Numbered from the stretch's first letter, positions 1 through 7,205 are shown. The stretch: DNA of 13,403 nucleotides from DATIJJ01 sp039936115 (GCA_039936115.1 JBDTIZ010000302.1:1-13403); one strand, 5' to 3'. Translations and numbers: made by a program. Notes: generated by a model from the letters alone, not told the origin.

Positions 1-28
1 TTAAATGTCTGTATGTATGTTTTGTATT

Positions 29-58
29 CCAGACCCCGCAACAAGTGCGGGGTGACAG
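29..58 (+). repeat. Palindromic dispersed repeat, copy 1
   Basis: This is a 30-bp element with a 7-bp perfect stem (CCCCGCA/TGCGGGG) around a 5-nt loop ACAAG, flanked by CCAGA on the left and TGACAG on the right. The same 30 bp occur exactly, in inverse orientation, at 7206-7235, and with a small internal insertion at 7297-7332. The T-rich stretch on its left (about 10-28) resembles the left flank of the 7297 copy, so it may be the end of a larger element cut by the window edge. It looks like a REP/MITE-type element; no protein is associated with it. Confidence 0.8.
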
Positions 59-123
59 AGTAAGATGCGGTTACAGTGCTTTCTCAAGAGTGTTTAATAT
101 CTATGCTGATTTACCGGATGCTA

Positions 124-146
124 GTGCACTTGTTGCGGAGTGACAG
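124..146. repeat. Degenerate palindromic repeat copy
   Basis: This stretch reads GTGCACTTGTTGCGG followed by AGTGACAG. It carries the loop in the orientation opposite to copy 1 (CTTGT instead of ACAAG) but the same right flank, TGACAG, and its stem is decayed. It is probably an old copy of the same family. The rest of 1-265 shows no gene. Confidence 0.5.
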
Positions 147-265
147 AAGTCAAAATTTCCTGAGCTAGACATACGACTTATTCGCCCCTACAAAATAAAC
201 TTCCCGCAACCAAACAACCCAAGTAGAATCAACCCTCAAAATAAATTGGGAACGAGCTATTTCAA

Positions 266-1852
266 ATGACAGCCATTCGCTATTCAAAATCTGATGCGAT
301 AATCATTTTTTTCTGCGCCATCATTTTTTTTACGCTAGGATTAAAACATCAAGAAGTTGTCAGTTTTCAGGCGCGTTTTTATTTGTTCGCACTTGAAATG
401 TGGAATCACGGCCCAAGCTTATTTCCGACCACTTATCGAATGCCTTATCCCGATTATCCAGCGACTTCGACATTTTTAATTTATCTCGCAGCTAAATTAT
501 TTGGCGGTCTGAATAAGTTAACCGCCATTTTACCAAGCGCTATTGCTGCTGCATTGACCTTAGTTGCAACCTATCAAATAGGCAATTTACAGACGCGACG
601 TATAGGTTGGTGTGCGGTCGGGTTTTTAATTTTTACCTTGGCGTTTTTGATGGAAGCGAGAACAGTTTCTCTGGATATGTTCGTGGCAGCAGTGTCGACT
701 TGGTGTTTTTATGCAATTTATTCGGCAAAATTACAACAAAAATCCATGCCGCGTGTTTTATTGATTTCATTATTGGTCTTCAGTTTTGCGATCCGCGGTC
801 CAATCGGTTTAGTCATTCCAGCCAGTATCATCTGCGTTTTCTATTTAATGCATCAAGATTATAAAGAGTTTTTGTTGTTCGGCTTGCTTAGCTTTATTCT
901 CTTATTGTGTTGCACCGGCGTTTTGTTGGCTGTTGCTTATCACGCGGGCGGCACGCATTTTTTGCACGAAGTGTTGCGCATGGAAGTGATGGGTCGTTTG
1001 CAAAATAATGATTCACCACCGAGTTATTTTTATTTTGTCGAAAGCATTGGCGCGTACGCAATTACTTATCCATTTGCTATTTTAATGTTGTTAGGCCTTT
1101 TGCCGAAATTATTTACGCGAAGCGCCGCGCGTGAAATCAAATTTTTGCAGATTCTCATCGCTTGGGTGTTGATCATTATGCTTGGAATGAGCATACCAGG
1201 TGATAAAAAAGTTCGGTATGTTTTATCAGCCGCACCAGCGCTTGCTTTAATTTGCAGTTATTTGCTGATGACTGCGCATCAGTCGCGTTATTTAATCGGG
1301 TTAAAAAGATTATTTTATTTGCTTTGTGCGATTATTCCCTCACTCTGTCTTGGGCTTTTAGCGATTCTTTATCGTCATCAGATTGAGTTGCATTACATAG
1401 GTTTAGCGGTTTGCTTTTTTGTTATTCAGCTCATCGTTGTGATATTACGAGATAAGAATACTGCTTTTTTTCTTGCGGCTTTTTCATTTTTACTGGCCAA
1501 TATTTTTATGATTGAGCCGATAGATTTAACGGCGAATAAAACGCGCGCATTTGTTCGGCAAGTAGAAAATTTACGAAAGATGGCGCAGGCAAAATTATTT
1601 TTTTATCACGAAGGAAAAGACGGCGCAGTGATCAAATATTTGATTGATATGCCTGAGGAAGAAGCGCCTAGTTTTTTAGCGGATATTAATGGTGCGCCCA
1701 CAACTGCTTTTATTATTGCAAGCGCCGAAAATTTTCGAAAATTATCCAAAGTACACACTAAAAATTTGCGTATCATTGCGCAGGGAAAAATCGGGCATGA
1801 TTCGTTTATTGTATTTAGTAAATCCGCGGCTCACCGTGAGGCCGGGTTTTAA
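266..1852 (+). CDS. GT39/GT83-like polytopic membrane glycosyltransferase
   Basis: This 528-residue, highly hydrophobic protein has about ten or more predicted membrane segments (for example 11-27, 88-105, 113-130, 163-180, 204-226). Its N-terminal architecture is that of the ArnT/PMT superfamily: one membrane helix, a periplasmic loop with an ARFxLFALEMW segment (36-46), then PYPDYPATS (60-68) where relatives have a KPPL-type motif. Such enzymes move a sugar from an undecaprenyl-phosphate carrier to lipid A, protein or another acceptor on the periplasmic face. The acidic pair that normally precedes ARY/TRY in the first loop is Phe34-Gln35 here, so activity or subfamily is uncertain. The start is supported by a weak GGGAACGAG upstream. 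The 3' end overlaps the convergent lpxL-type gene by 38 bp, and that neighbour suggests an envelope role. The acceptor cannot be assigned, and calling it ArnT would go too far. Confidence 0.75.
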   Translation: MTAIRYSKSDAIIIFFCAIIFFTLGLKHQEVVSFQARFYLFALEMWNHGPSLFPTTYRMPYPDYPATSTFLIYLAAKLFGGLNKLTAILPSAIAAALTLVATYQIGNLQTRRIGWCAVGFLIFTLAFLMEARTVSLDMFVAAVSTWCFYAIYSAKLQQKSMPRVLLISLLVFSFAIRGPIGLVIPASIICVFYLMHQDYKEFLLFGLLSFILLLCCTGVLLAVAYHAGGTHFLHEVLRMEVMGRLQNNDSPPSYFYFVESIGAYAITYPFAILMLLGLLPKLFTRSAAREIKFLQILIAWVLIIMLGMSIPGDKKVRYVLSAAPALALICSYLLMTAHQSRYLIGLKRLFYLLCAIIPSLCLGLLAILYRHQIELHYIGLAVCFFVIQLIVVILRDKNTAFFLAAFSFLLANIFMIEPIDLTANKTRAFVRQVENLRKMAQAKLFFYHEGKDGAVIKYLIDMPEEEAPSFLADINGAPTTAFIIASAENFRKLSKVHTKNLRIIAQGKIGHDSFIVFSKSAAHREAGF

Positions 1853-2729
1853 AGCGTTTATATTGCCAAACATATTGCTCAGGTTTGTAACGCACAGAAT
1901 GTTCCAACGCTTTGTTCAAGCGAACCGCATCTTGTTGTAAATCACCGGTCGGAAAATTTTCGATCGGTGGATCTAATACAACATCATAACGAAACTCATC
2001 ATCACGTCGATAAAAAGCAATCGGAACGATAGCCGCATCACTCATGCGTACAATTCGCGATACGGAGGTTAATGACGCTGTTTGCACACCAAAAAAAGGC
2101 GCAAACACACTGCTTTTTGGGCCGCCATCTACATCATAGGCATACCAAATAGCTACATTATTATTGAGTGCGCGAATTAAATCACGAACCCGGTTGCGCG
2201 GAATGGCTTGCATGATATGTTTCTTGCGAAAACGTTCTTGCACAAAAGCGATCAAACGTTTCTTATGCGGCCGGTACATGACGGCGAATGAATATTGCAT
2301 GCTGATCAAACGGCCAACCATTTCAAGACAGGTGAAATGTGGGCCCAGCAAAATAATCCCTTTACCTTTAGCAAACGCTTGTTCTGCATATTCCAAACCA
2401 TGCACGGTAAATAAATGTTTTAACTTTTCATCGGGCAACCACCACGCCATAGCAGCTTCAATTAAGCCTATGCCGAGTGATTCAAAATTTTTTCGCACAA
2501 GCTTGGTTTGTTCTTCGGCAGATAACTCAGGGAAGCATAATTTGATGTTAGTCGCCGTGATGTTTTTTAACTTGCCGGGTAAAGCATAAATCAGCTTGCC
2601 AATGCCTTTGCCAAGATTTAACTGCCAACGAGTGGGTAATCGCGTAATAAGCCATAAAATACCTATACCTAACCAGGCAGGCCAATAAATGGGATTGGCT
2701 AATTCGAAACGTTTTTTTAAATTTAACAT
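1815..2729 (-). CDS. lpxL: LpxL/HtrB-family lipid A late acyltransferase
   Basis: This 304-residue protein, of typical family length, belongs to the lysophospholipid/lipid A acyltransferases that add a secondary acyl chain from acyl-ACP to Kdo2-lipid IVA at the inner membrane. The catalytic HX4E dyad is visible as His131 and Glu136 (GPHFTCLE), almost the same numbering as in E. coli LpxL. Other family marks are the N-terminal hydrophobic anchor (about 17-31), the MYRPHKK segment near 151, the DVDGGPKSSVFAPFFGV block (199-215) and the C-terminal WQYKRFKTRPHGE signature. Whether it is LpxL, LpxM or LpxP in specificity cannot be read from sequence. On the minus strand a TATAAT hexamer lies 35 bp upstream of the ATG, and GAG in GAGTAAGTGATAT is a weak ribosome site. 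Its 3' end runs 38 bp into the convergent glycosyltransferase gene. Confidence 0.92.
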   Translation of the reverse strand: MLNLKKRFELANPIYWPAWLGIGILWLITRLPTRWQLNLGKGIGKLIYALPGKLKNITATNIKLCFPELSAEEQTKLVRKNFESLGIGLIEAAMAWWLPDEKLKHLFTVHGLEYAEQAFAKGKGIILLGPHFTCLEMVGRLISMQYSFAVMYRPHKKRLIAFVQERFRKKHIMQAIPRNRVRDLIRALNNNVAIWYAYDVDGGPKSSVFAPFFGVQTASLTSVSRIVRMSDAAIVPIAFYRRDDEFRYDVVLDPPIENFPTGDLQQDAVRLNKALEHSVRYKPEQYVWQYKRFKTRPHGEPRIY

Positions 2730-2764
2730 ATATCACTTACTCGCAATGACGGCGCAGGTCGCAT

Positions 2765-2770
2765 ATTATA
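2765..2770 (-). promoter_or_regulatory. Probable -10 box of the lpxL-type gene
   Basis: The minus strand reads TATAAT here, a perfect -10 hexamer 35 bp upstream of the ATG at 2729. No good -35 hexamer lies at the expected distance. The same AT-rich tract (TATATA on the plus strand at 2767-2772) could also serve the divergent acylphosphatase gene. Confidence 0.4.
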
Positions 2771-2819
2771 TACATTCTCTACAGATAAGCATCACAACTT
2801 TAAAAGGGAGCAAGGAGCG

Positions 2820-3095
2820 ATGCAGGATAACACGTGTGTCCATTGTTTTATTTCTGGAAAAGTGCAAGGCGTCTGGTTTCGAGCCGGGACGCAAGACAAA
2901 GCTAATGAACTTGGACTGACCGGTTGGGCGCGAAATACTCCCGATGGTCGCGTTGAAGTGATTGCCTGCGGTGAGCGAGACAAAATCGCCGAACTTTTAG
3001 AATGGCTAAAACACGGGCCCGAACTTGCCAGTGTTGCAGAAGTCATATCTGAAGAAGCGGCATGGCAAGAGCATGTACGATTTGCAATTAAATGA
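2820..3095 (+). CDS. acyP: Acylphosphatase
   Basis: This 91-residue protein has the full length of the acylphosphatase family, small cytosolic enzymes that hydrolyse carboxyl-phosphate bonds of acyl phosphates. The phosphate-binding loop GKVQGVWFR (13-21) ends with the catalytic Arg21. Asn39 in GWARNTPDGRVEV is the second catalytic residue. Two purine-rich ribosome-site candidates precede the ATG (GGGAG at 2806-2810 and AAGGAG at 2812-2817); the nearer one is unusually close, so the first is the likelier. The SodC-like gene starts 21 bp downstream on the same strand with its own strong ribosome site, so the two are probably co-transcribed. No functional link between them is obvious. Confidence 0.95.
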   Translation: MQDNTCVHCFISGKVQGVWFRAGTQDKANELGLTGWARNTPDGRVEVIACGERDKIAELLEWLKHGPELASVAEVISEEAAWQEHVRFAIK

Positions 3096-3116
3096 CACCC
3101 TGAAAGGAGCATAGAG

Positions 3117-3623
3117 ATGACTTTTAACAAAGTCTTATTCGGATTATTCCTGTTGATTGCAACGAATCTGTGTCATGCAAGTCTTATCGTGCCGATGAGA
3201 TTGGTTGATGCAAATGGAGAAGGAAGAAGTCTTGGTTCTATTAAGCTGGATGATACGCTCTACGGCGTGATTATAACTCCAAAACTGCATAATCTACCCG
3301 CTGGCGTTCACGGGTTTGCAGTCACAGAGTGTCCGCTTTGCATCGATTATGCGATAGCTGCTGGCGGTCATTTAGATCCGCAACACAATGATAGACATGA
3401 AGGTCCTTATCGTGGGAGCGGTCATTTAGGTGATCTGCCGGTCTTGATTGTTCATGCAAACGGGCGTGCCACTTTACCTGTCTTGGCCCCTCGTTTGAAG
3501 TTAGCGCAGATGTCTGGGCATTCGCTCGTGATTGCTGCGGGCAGTGATAATTATTCTGACCAACCGTTAAAAGAATATTCAGCTAAGGTTAGAATTGCGT
3601 GCGGGGTGATTCCTTATCATTAA
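3117..3623 (+). CDS. sodC: Periplasmic SodC-like protein lacking copper ligands
   Basis: This 168-residue Cu/Zn superoxide dismutase homologue has a signal peptide (hydrophobic 6-18, probable cleavage after CHA at 21), so it should be periplasmic. The fold signatures are strong: GVHGF (63-67), GGHLDP (83-88), GHLGDLP (102-108), LPVLAPRLKL (120-129), DNYSDQP (144-150) and RIACGVI (159-165). The zinc ligands His85, His94, His103 and Asp106 are present, as are the active-site Arg159 and the disulfide pair Cys75/Cys162. The copper site is lost: the HGFHVH-type motif reads HGFAVT (Ala68, Thr70), and the late copper His of LxIHAGGDN is Ala140. Only the bridging His85 remains of the four. By family knowledge such a protein should not dismutate superoxide, so a structural, zinc-binding or other role is likely. 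An extra Cys72 lies near Cys75. AAAGGAG sits 7 nt before the ATG. Confidence 0.9.
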   Translation: MTFNKVLFGLFLLIATNLCHASLIVPMRLVDANGEGRSLGSIKLDDTLYGVIITPKLHNLPAGVHGFAVTECPLCIDYAIAAGGHLDPQHNDRHEGPYRGSGHLGDLPVLIVHANGRATLPVLAPRLKLAQMSGHSLVIAAGSDNYSDQPLKEYSAKVRIACGVIPYH

Positions 3624-3793
3624 CTCAATTCTATCATTTCAAAATCATCTTTAGTCGCACCGCATTCTGGGCATTGCCATGTTAAAGGCACATCATCCCA
3701 ACGAGTTCCAGGCAGGATGCCATCATCTGGCCAGCCTTTGGCTTCTTCGTAAATAAAGCCGCACAGTAAGCACATGTAACGCTTATAAGACAT
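3620..3793 (-). CDS. Rubredoxin
   Basis: A 57-residue frame on the minus strand reads as a typical bacterial rubredoxin, a one-iron electron carrier in the cytosol. The four iron-binding cysteines are Cys8 and Cys11 (CLLCG) and Cys41 and Cys44 (CPECG). Family residues Tyr15, the EEAKGWPDDGILPGT stretch (16-30), Trp32 and the FEMIE ending are present. GAGGAG lies 10 nt upstream of the ATG. Its stop codon overlaps the stop of the convergent SodC-like gene (4 bp shared). Rubredoxins can pass electrons to superoxide reductases, alkane hydroxylases or diiron proteins; no such partner is in the window. Confidence 0.95.
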   Translation of the reverse strand: MSYKRYMCLLCGFIYEEAKGWPDDGILPGTRWDDVPLTWQCPECGATKDDFEMIELS

Positions 3794-3829
3794 TTCTCTA
3801 TTTCTCCTCGGGATTTTTTTGAAGGACTT

Positions 3830-3857
3830 ATGTTACCTGATGGAAGTATTTTGTAAA
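3830..3857 (-). promoter_or_regulatory. Probable sigma-70 promoter of the rubredoxin gene
   Basis: On the minus strand TTTACA (3852-3857, 5 of 6 to the -35 consensus) is followed after 16 nt by TAACAT (3830-3835, 4 of 6 to the -10 consensus). This places the start of transcription about 30 nt before the rubredoxin ATG. Confidence 0.45.
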
Positions 3858-3917
3858 GCATTTAGGGGGAGGGGAGGGTTATAAAGTCCTGTCATTCCAG
3901 GTATTATCTGCCCCTGC

Positions 3918-3946
3918 TTGCATTCATTTCACGAGCTAACTAAACT
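3918..3946 (+). promoter_or_regulatory. Weak candidate promoter of hemL
   Basis: TTGCAT (3918-3923) and TAAACT (3941-3946) are separated by 17 nt and would give a leader of about 25 nt. Both hexamers match the consensus only partly, so this is a weak call. The rest of 3794-3978 holds a G-rich purine tract (3864-3878) and no gene. Confidence 0.25.
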
Positions 3947-3978
3947 GTCCACCTTCCTAACCCACGAGAAACCATCCC

Positions 3979-5268
3979 ATGACCGAACTATTTGCTTCTG
4001 CACAACGTTATATACCTGGCGGCGTCAATTCACCGGTTAGAGCGTTTAATGGAGTGGGTGGTGAGCCTGTGTTTATTAAAGCAGGTCGAGGCGCTTATAT
4101 CATTGATGAACATAATAACGAATATGTCGATTATGTCGGATCTTGGGGCCCGATGGTTGCAGGTCATTCGCATCCCGATATTCTTAACGCAGTCATAGAA
4201 AGCGCTAAACACGGCTTGAGTTTTGGTGCACCTACCGCAGGCGAAGTCAAATTGGCGGAAAAAGTGTGTCAACTCATGCCCTCGATTGAGCAAGTGCGTA
4301 TGGTTAATTCGGGCACTGAAGCGACTATGACTGCCATCCGTCTCGCGCGTGGTTTCACGAAGCGCAATAAATTTATTAAATTTGCTGGTTGTTATCATGG
4401 CCATGCAGATGCGTTGTTAGTACAGGCCGGGTCAGGCGCATTGACATTGGGGGTGCCGAGTTCTGCGGGTGTTCCGGCGGTAGTTGTACAAGATACTTTA
4501 GTCGCTGAGTTCAATCGTCTTGATACGGTAGAAGCCTTATTCGAAAAATACGGCGATGATATCGCTGCAGTAATTGTGGAACCCGTGGCTGGCAATATGA
4601 ATTGTGTATTACCGGCAGCTGGGTTTCTATCTGGCTTACGTGCATTATGTGATCGATACCAAAGCGTGTTAATTTTTGATGAAGTCATGACTGGATTTCG
4701 CATAGCCTTAGGCGGCGCGCAAGCGCATTATGACATCAAGCCTGATTTAACCACCTTAGGTAAAGTCATTGGCGGCGGCATGCCCGTCGGCGCAGTGGGC
4801 GGCCGTGCTGAGATCATGCAATGTCTGGCGCCTTTGGGTCCGGTGTATCAAGCTGGCACTTTATCGGGTAATCCGATAGCGATGGCGGCTGGGTTGGCCA
4901 GTTTGAATCTAGTGTCACAACCGAACTTTTTTACCGCATTATCTCAGTCGACTGAAAGACTTATGCAGGGTTTGCGTGAGCGTGCTTATGCCTCGAACAT
5001 CCCTTTTTATGCGACATCGATTGGCGGTATGTTTGGTATTTATTTCACTGAGGCAAAAGAAGTTTCAACCTTGGCTGAGGTTAAAAAATGCAATGTAGAG
5101 CGTTTTAAGCAATTCTTTCATGGGATGTTGCAAGAGGGCGTTTATCTTGCCCCCTCTGCCTTTGAGGCGGGTTTTGTCTCCAGTGCGCATGGTGAAAAGG
5201 AAATTGCGAAAACATTAGCGGCTGCAAACAACGTCTTTGCGCGGTTTAAAGTCGCCCAAACAGTATAA
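3979..5268 (+). CDS. hemL: Glutamate-1-semialdehyde 2,1-aminomutase
   Basis: This 429-residue PLP enzyme converts glutamate-1-semialdehyde to 5-aminolevulinate, the committed precursor of heme in the C5 pathway. Family signatures run the full length: ELFASAQRYIPGGVNSPVRAF at the N terminus, GPMVAGHSHP (57-66), NSGTEATMTAIRLAR (110-124), GCYHGHAD (137-144), FDEVMTGFR (233-241) with Asp234 of the PLP-binding site, and TTLGKVIGGGMPVGA (258-272) with the Schiff-base Lys262. The start fits the usual N terminus (TELF, then PGGVNSPVR). The ribosome site is weak (ACGAG about 10 nt upstream). It is monocistronic as seen here. Another heme-pathway gene, hemJ, lies at the far end of the window but is not linked to it. 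Confidence 0.97.
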   Translation: MTELFASAQRYIPGGVNSPVRAFNGVGGEPVFIKAGRGAYIIDEHNNEYVDYVGSWGPMVAGHSHPDILNAVIESAKHGLSFGAPTAGEVKLAEKVCQLMPSIEQVRMVNSGTEATMTAIRLARGFTKRNKFIKFAGCYHGHADALLVQAGSGALTLGVPSSAGVPAVVVQDTLVAEFNRLDTVEALFEKYGDDIAAVIVEPVAGNMNCVLPAAGFLSGLRALCDRYQSVLIFDEVMTGFRIALGGAQAHYDIKPDLTTLGKVIGGGMPVGAVGGRAEIMQCLAPLGPVYQAGTLSGNPIAMAAGLASLNLVSQPNFFTALSQSTERLMQGLRERAYASNIPFYATSIGGMFGIYFTEAKEVSTLAEVKKCNVERFKQFFHGMLQEGVYLAPSAFEAGFVSSAHGEKEIAKTLAAANNVFARFKVAQTV

Positions 5269-5309
5269 TTTTTGATCTTATGAAAATAAATTGCCAAAAC
5301 CCCCCAATC

Positions 5310-5342
5310 CTTAAGTAAATCTTAAGGTTTCCCAGTTATCAT
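5310..5342 (+). promoter_or_regulatory. PmrA-box-like tandem repeat and -10 box, kinase-like gene
   Basis: CTTAAGTAAATCTTAAGGTT starts at 5310. Its two TTAA half-sites begin at 5311 and 5322, an exact 11-bp period. A TATCAT -10-like hexamer lies at 5337-5342, 15 nt after the second TTAA start. The known Legionella PmrA box is a tandem of CTTAATATT with a 2-nt gap, which has the same 11-bp period. The same layout occurs before three other genes in this window. Confidence 0.65.
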
Positions 5343-5394
5343 CGCCACATCAAGAGGACGCTCATTAACCGCAGCTAGATTAATTGGGATAAAC

Positions 5395-7089
5395 ATGGCC
5401 TCATCATTGGCACAAAGGTTTATTGAAAATTTTCATACTGTCAAAGCCCCTAAGTTGAATGAACTTCTCATTCCAACCAATGATCCACCTATTGACGATG
5501 CTCAAGATAATTATGTGAGCTTTTTTGAACATCCTAAACGAGAGTTTCGCCCTGGCAAGCGAGTTGCTAAGAAGATAGGTTTGCCAATCGCGCTTTCCAG
5601 ACCAAAAGAAAAAATATCCGAAGAAAGAAAAATAAACTATATTGCTGAATCTCATCTTGCGAAAGAATTATTGCTTCGAAAAGAAGTCCCCGTCGAGTTT
5701 AATCAATACAGTCTATATTACAATAATGAAGGCATTAAAATCGCCACCCGGGCAGAAGCCGGCGATCTGAACCAATTCATTGCAGCAAATATAGAAAAGC
5801 TCAGTGAACAATGCGTCAGAGATATTATCGCGCAACTCATTCTTGCTGTTGATGACCTTCATCAGCGCGACGTTGTACATCGTGATATCAGGTCAGAAAA
5901 TTTTTTAGTTTTTATTCGAGATGGGAAATATCATATAAAACTTGCTGACCATGATAGTGCTATTGAGGTGGATAAGAAGGGACTTCCTCTTGATAGAAAT
6001 CTGTTAACTATTCGTGGCAATGAACAGTGTCGCTCACCTGAGCTGCAAGAAATCACGAAAAAAAGCACACCTGAAGAGAATGCAGAGCGGAGAAAAAGAT
6101 TACCAAATTTAGATATCAAAGCAATTGATTGCTACGCGATTGGAAAAACGTTACTCGATGTGAAATTCTTGTTACCTGTTAAATGGCGCAATAACGCTAA
6201 ACTCGATAAATTAATTAACGGATTAATAGCACCAGAACCGGGTGCACGATTTACAACTAAAAAAGTATTAGAACAAGAATTTTTTGCACGAAACAAAACA
6301 CAAAGAAATAGTTATTTTGCAGGACTGCGTGCAAGAGTAAAAAATAATTTTGAATTAGAAGGCGAGCATGTCGTCCCAGTTGAAAAAAATAATCCATATT
6401 ATTTATTAGACCAAACGATAAAACCGCTTTATCGTGCTGGCCGGCAAGCACAGCAAGTAGACGAGCAAATTGAAGAGTTTAATCAAGGAATCAATAGCGG
6501 ATTTCAAAATAGCCCATTGTCTGAAGTGATTCGGAAATATGCGGCATTGAAAAAGGCGACGGTTGAATTTTCAAAAAAAGCGGAAGCAGCAGAAAATATA
6601 GAACAAGTAGATATCGTCGATAAAGATCTTTCTGTCAATTTAAAAACACTTCGTGTAGAAACCGAAAAAAAATCGGCTGAAGTGTGTTTACGATTTTTAA
6701 CCGAAGAAAAATCACTTGTTGTATTGTTAACGAAAGCTGTTGCTGAAGCTTATAAAGATTATGTCACTAAGAATAAGCTAGAAGATGTACATGGCGAAGC
6801 GATTTCATCTTGTTTTGGCTTTTTTGCCCGTCATGGAGCGAAAGGGCGCAGGCAAGCGCAAGAGTTATCAATAAAAGTGAACCAGGCAGTTGCTGCAAAT
6901 CAAGCACCTAAAGATATTTTCCTTGTTCTTTCTGAGCATATTAAGAATGGGGGAGGTAATCATCATCAGTATTCTTTCAAAACAATTCTCGATGCAAAAA
7001 TAAAAAAAATGGATGGCGAAAAAGATATTGCGGCATGGCAGAAACATTTTGATTTTCAAAATAAGCAGGTTGCTCCGGTGGTTGCGTGA
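5395..7089 (+). CDS. Eukaryotic-type Ser/Thr protein kinase-like protein, putative effector
   Basis: In this 564-residue protein the kinase-like domain spans about residues 50-300. The hinge-like EAGDLNQFI is at 121-129. The catalytic loop VVHRDIRSENFLV (160-172) has Asp164 and Asn169, with Arg replacing the usual Lys. The metal-binding DFG motif is read as DHD (185-187). An APE-like RSPEL (213-217) and the alpha-F Asp245 in DCYAIG follow, and Arg285 fits the last conserved Arg. The glycine-rich loop and beta-3 Lys are not clear; Glu85 or Glu91 could be the alpha-C Glu. Residues 340-450 are helical and probably coiled-coil. A separate C-terminal module (about 475-530) contains FFARHGAKGRRQAQ and GGGNHHQYSFKT. 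There is no signal peptide or membrane segment. The PmrA-like box upstream and the kinase family suggest a Dot/Icm substrate acting on host proteins; this is inference. The nearest ribosome site, GGGAT, is weak. Confidence 0.8.
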   Translation: MASSLAQRFIENFHTVKAPKLNELLIPTNDPPIDDAQDNYVSFFEHPKREFRPGKRVAKKIGLPIALSRPKEKISEERKINYIAESHLAKELLLRKEVPVEFNQYSLYYNNEGIKIATRAEAGDLNQFIAANIEKLSEQCVRDIIAQLILAVDDLHQRDVVHRDIRSENFLVFIRDGKYHIKLADHDSAIEVDKKGLPLDRNLLTIRGNEQCRSPELQEITKKSTPEENAERRKRLPNLDIKAIDCYAIGKTLLDVKFLLPVKWRNNAKLDKLINGLIAPEPGARFTTKKVLEQEFFARNKTQRNSYFAGLRARVKNNFELEGEHVVPVEKNNPYYLLDQTIKPLYRAGRQAQQVDEQIEEFNQGINSGFQNSPLSEVIRKYAALKKATVEFSKKAEAAENIEQVDIVDKDLSVNLKTLRVETEKKSAEVCLRFLTEEKSLVVLLTKAVAEAYKDYVTKNKLEDVHGEAISSCFGFFARHGAKGRRQAQELSIKVNQAVAANQAPKDIFLVLSEHIKNGGGNHHQYSFKTILDAKIKKMDGEKDIAAWQKHFDFQNKQVAPVVA

Positions 7090-7146
7090 GTGGCAATTTG
7101 CAATATTGCTGTTGTCATTTAAGAAATCTGCTGTGGGAAGTGATAC

Positions 7147-7203
7147 CGCAGACAAGCCGCGCCAACGCAGACAAGCCGCACCAACGCAGACAAGCCGCAT
7201 CAA
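7147..7203. repeat. Three tandem 19-bp repeats
   Basis: The unit CGCAGACAAGCCGCGCCAA is repeated three times head to tail (7147-7165, 7166-7184, 7185-7203). Changes fall only at unit positions 15 and 16 (GC, AC, AT). It is much more GC-rich than its surroundings and directly precedes a palindromic repeat. It lies 57 bp after the kinase-like stop codon in non-coding DNA, and 19 is not a multiple of three, so it is not a coding repeat. Confidence 0.85.
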
Positions 7204-7205
7204 CG

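Noticed and set aside
266..1852. Naming the glycosyltransferase ArnT and linking it to PmrA control of lipid A
   Set aside because: The acidic DE pair is missing, no PmrA-like box lies upstream, and no other arn genes are in the window.
3117..3623. SodC-like gene as a pseudogene
   Set aside because: The frame, signal peptide, ribosome site, zinc ligands and fold motifs are intact; only copper ligands are changed.
3864..3878. G-rich tract as a possible G-quadruplex before hemL
   Set aside because: Only three G-runs are present, and a stable intramolecular quadruplex needs four.
4030..4703. Long minus-strand frames inside hemL
   Set aside because: They mirror a strongly conserved hemL frame and have no family features of their own.
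5310..5326. CTTAAG pair as a terminator hairpin or chance restriction-like palindromes
   Set aside because: The half-sites recur with the same 11-bp period and the same distance to a -10 box before three other genes, and a 6-bp AT-rich stem without a T-run is a poor terminator.
7147..7203. Tandem repeats as a CRISPR array
   Set aside because: The 19-bp units follow each other directly without spacers, and no cas gene is near.
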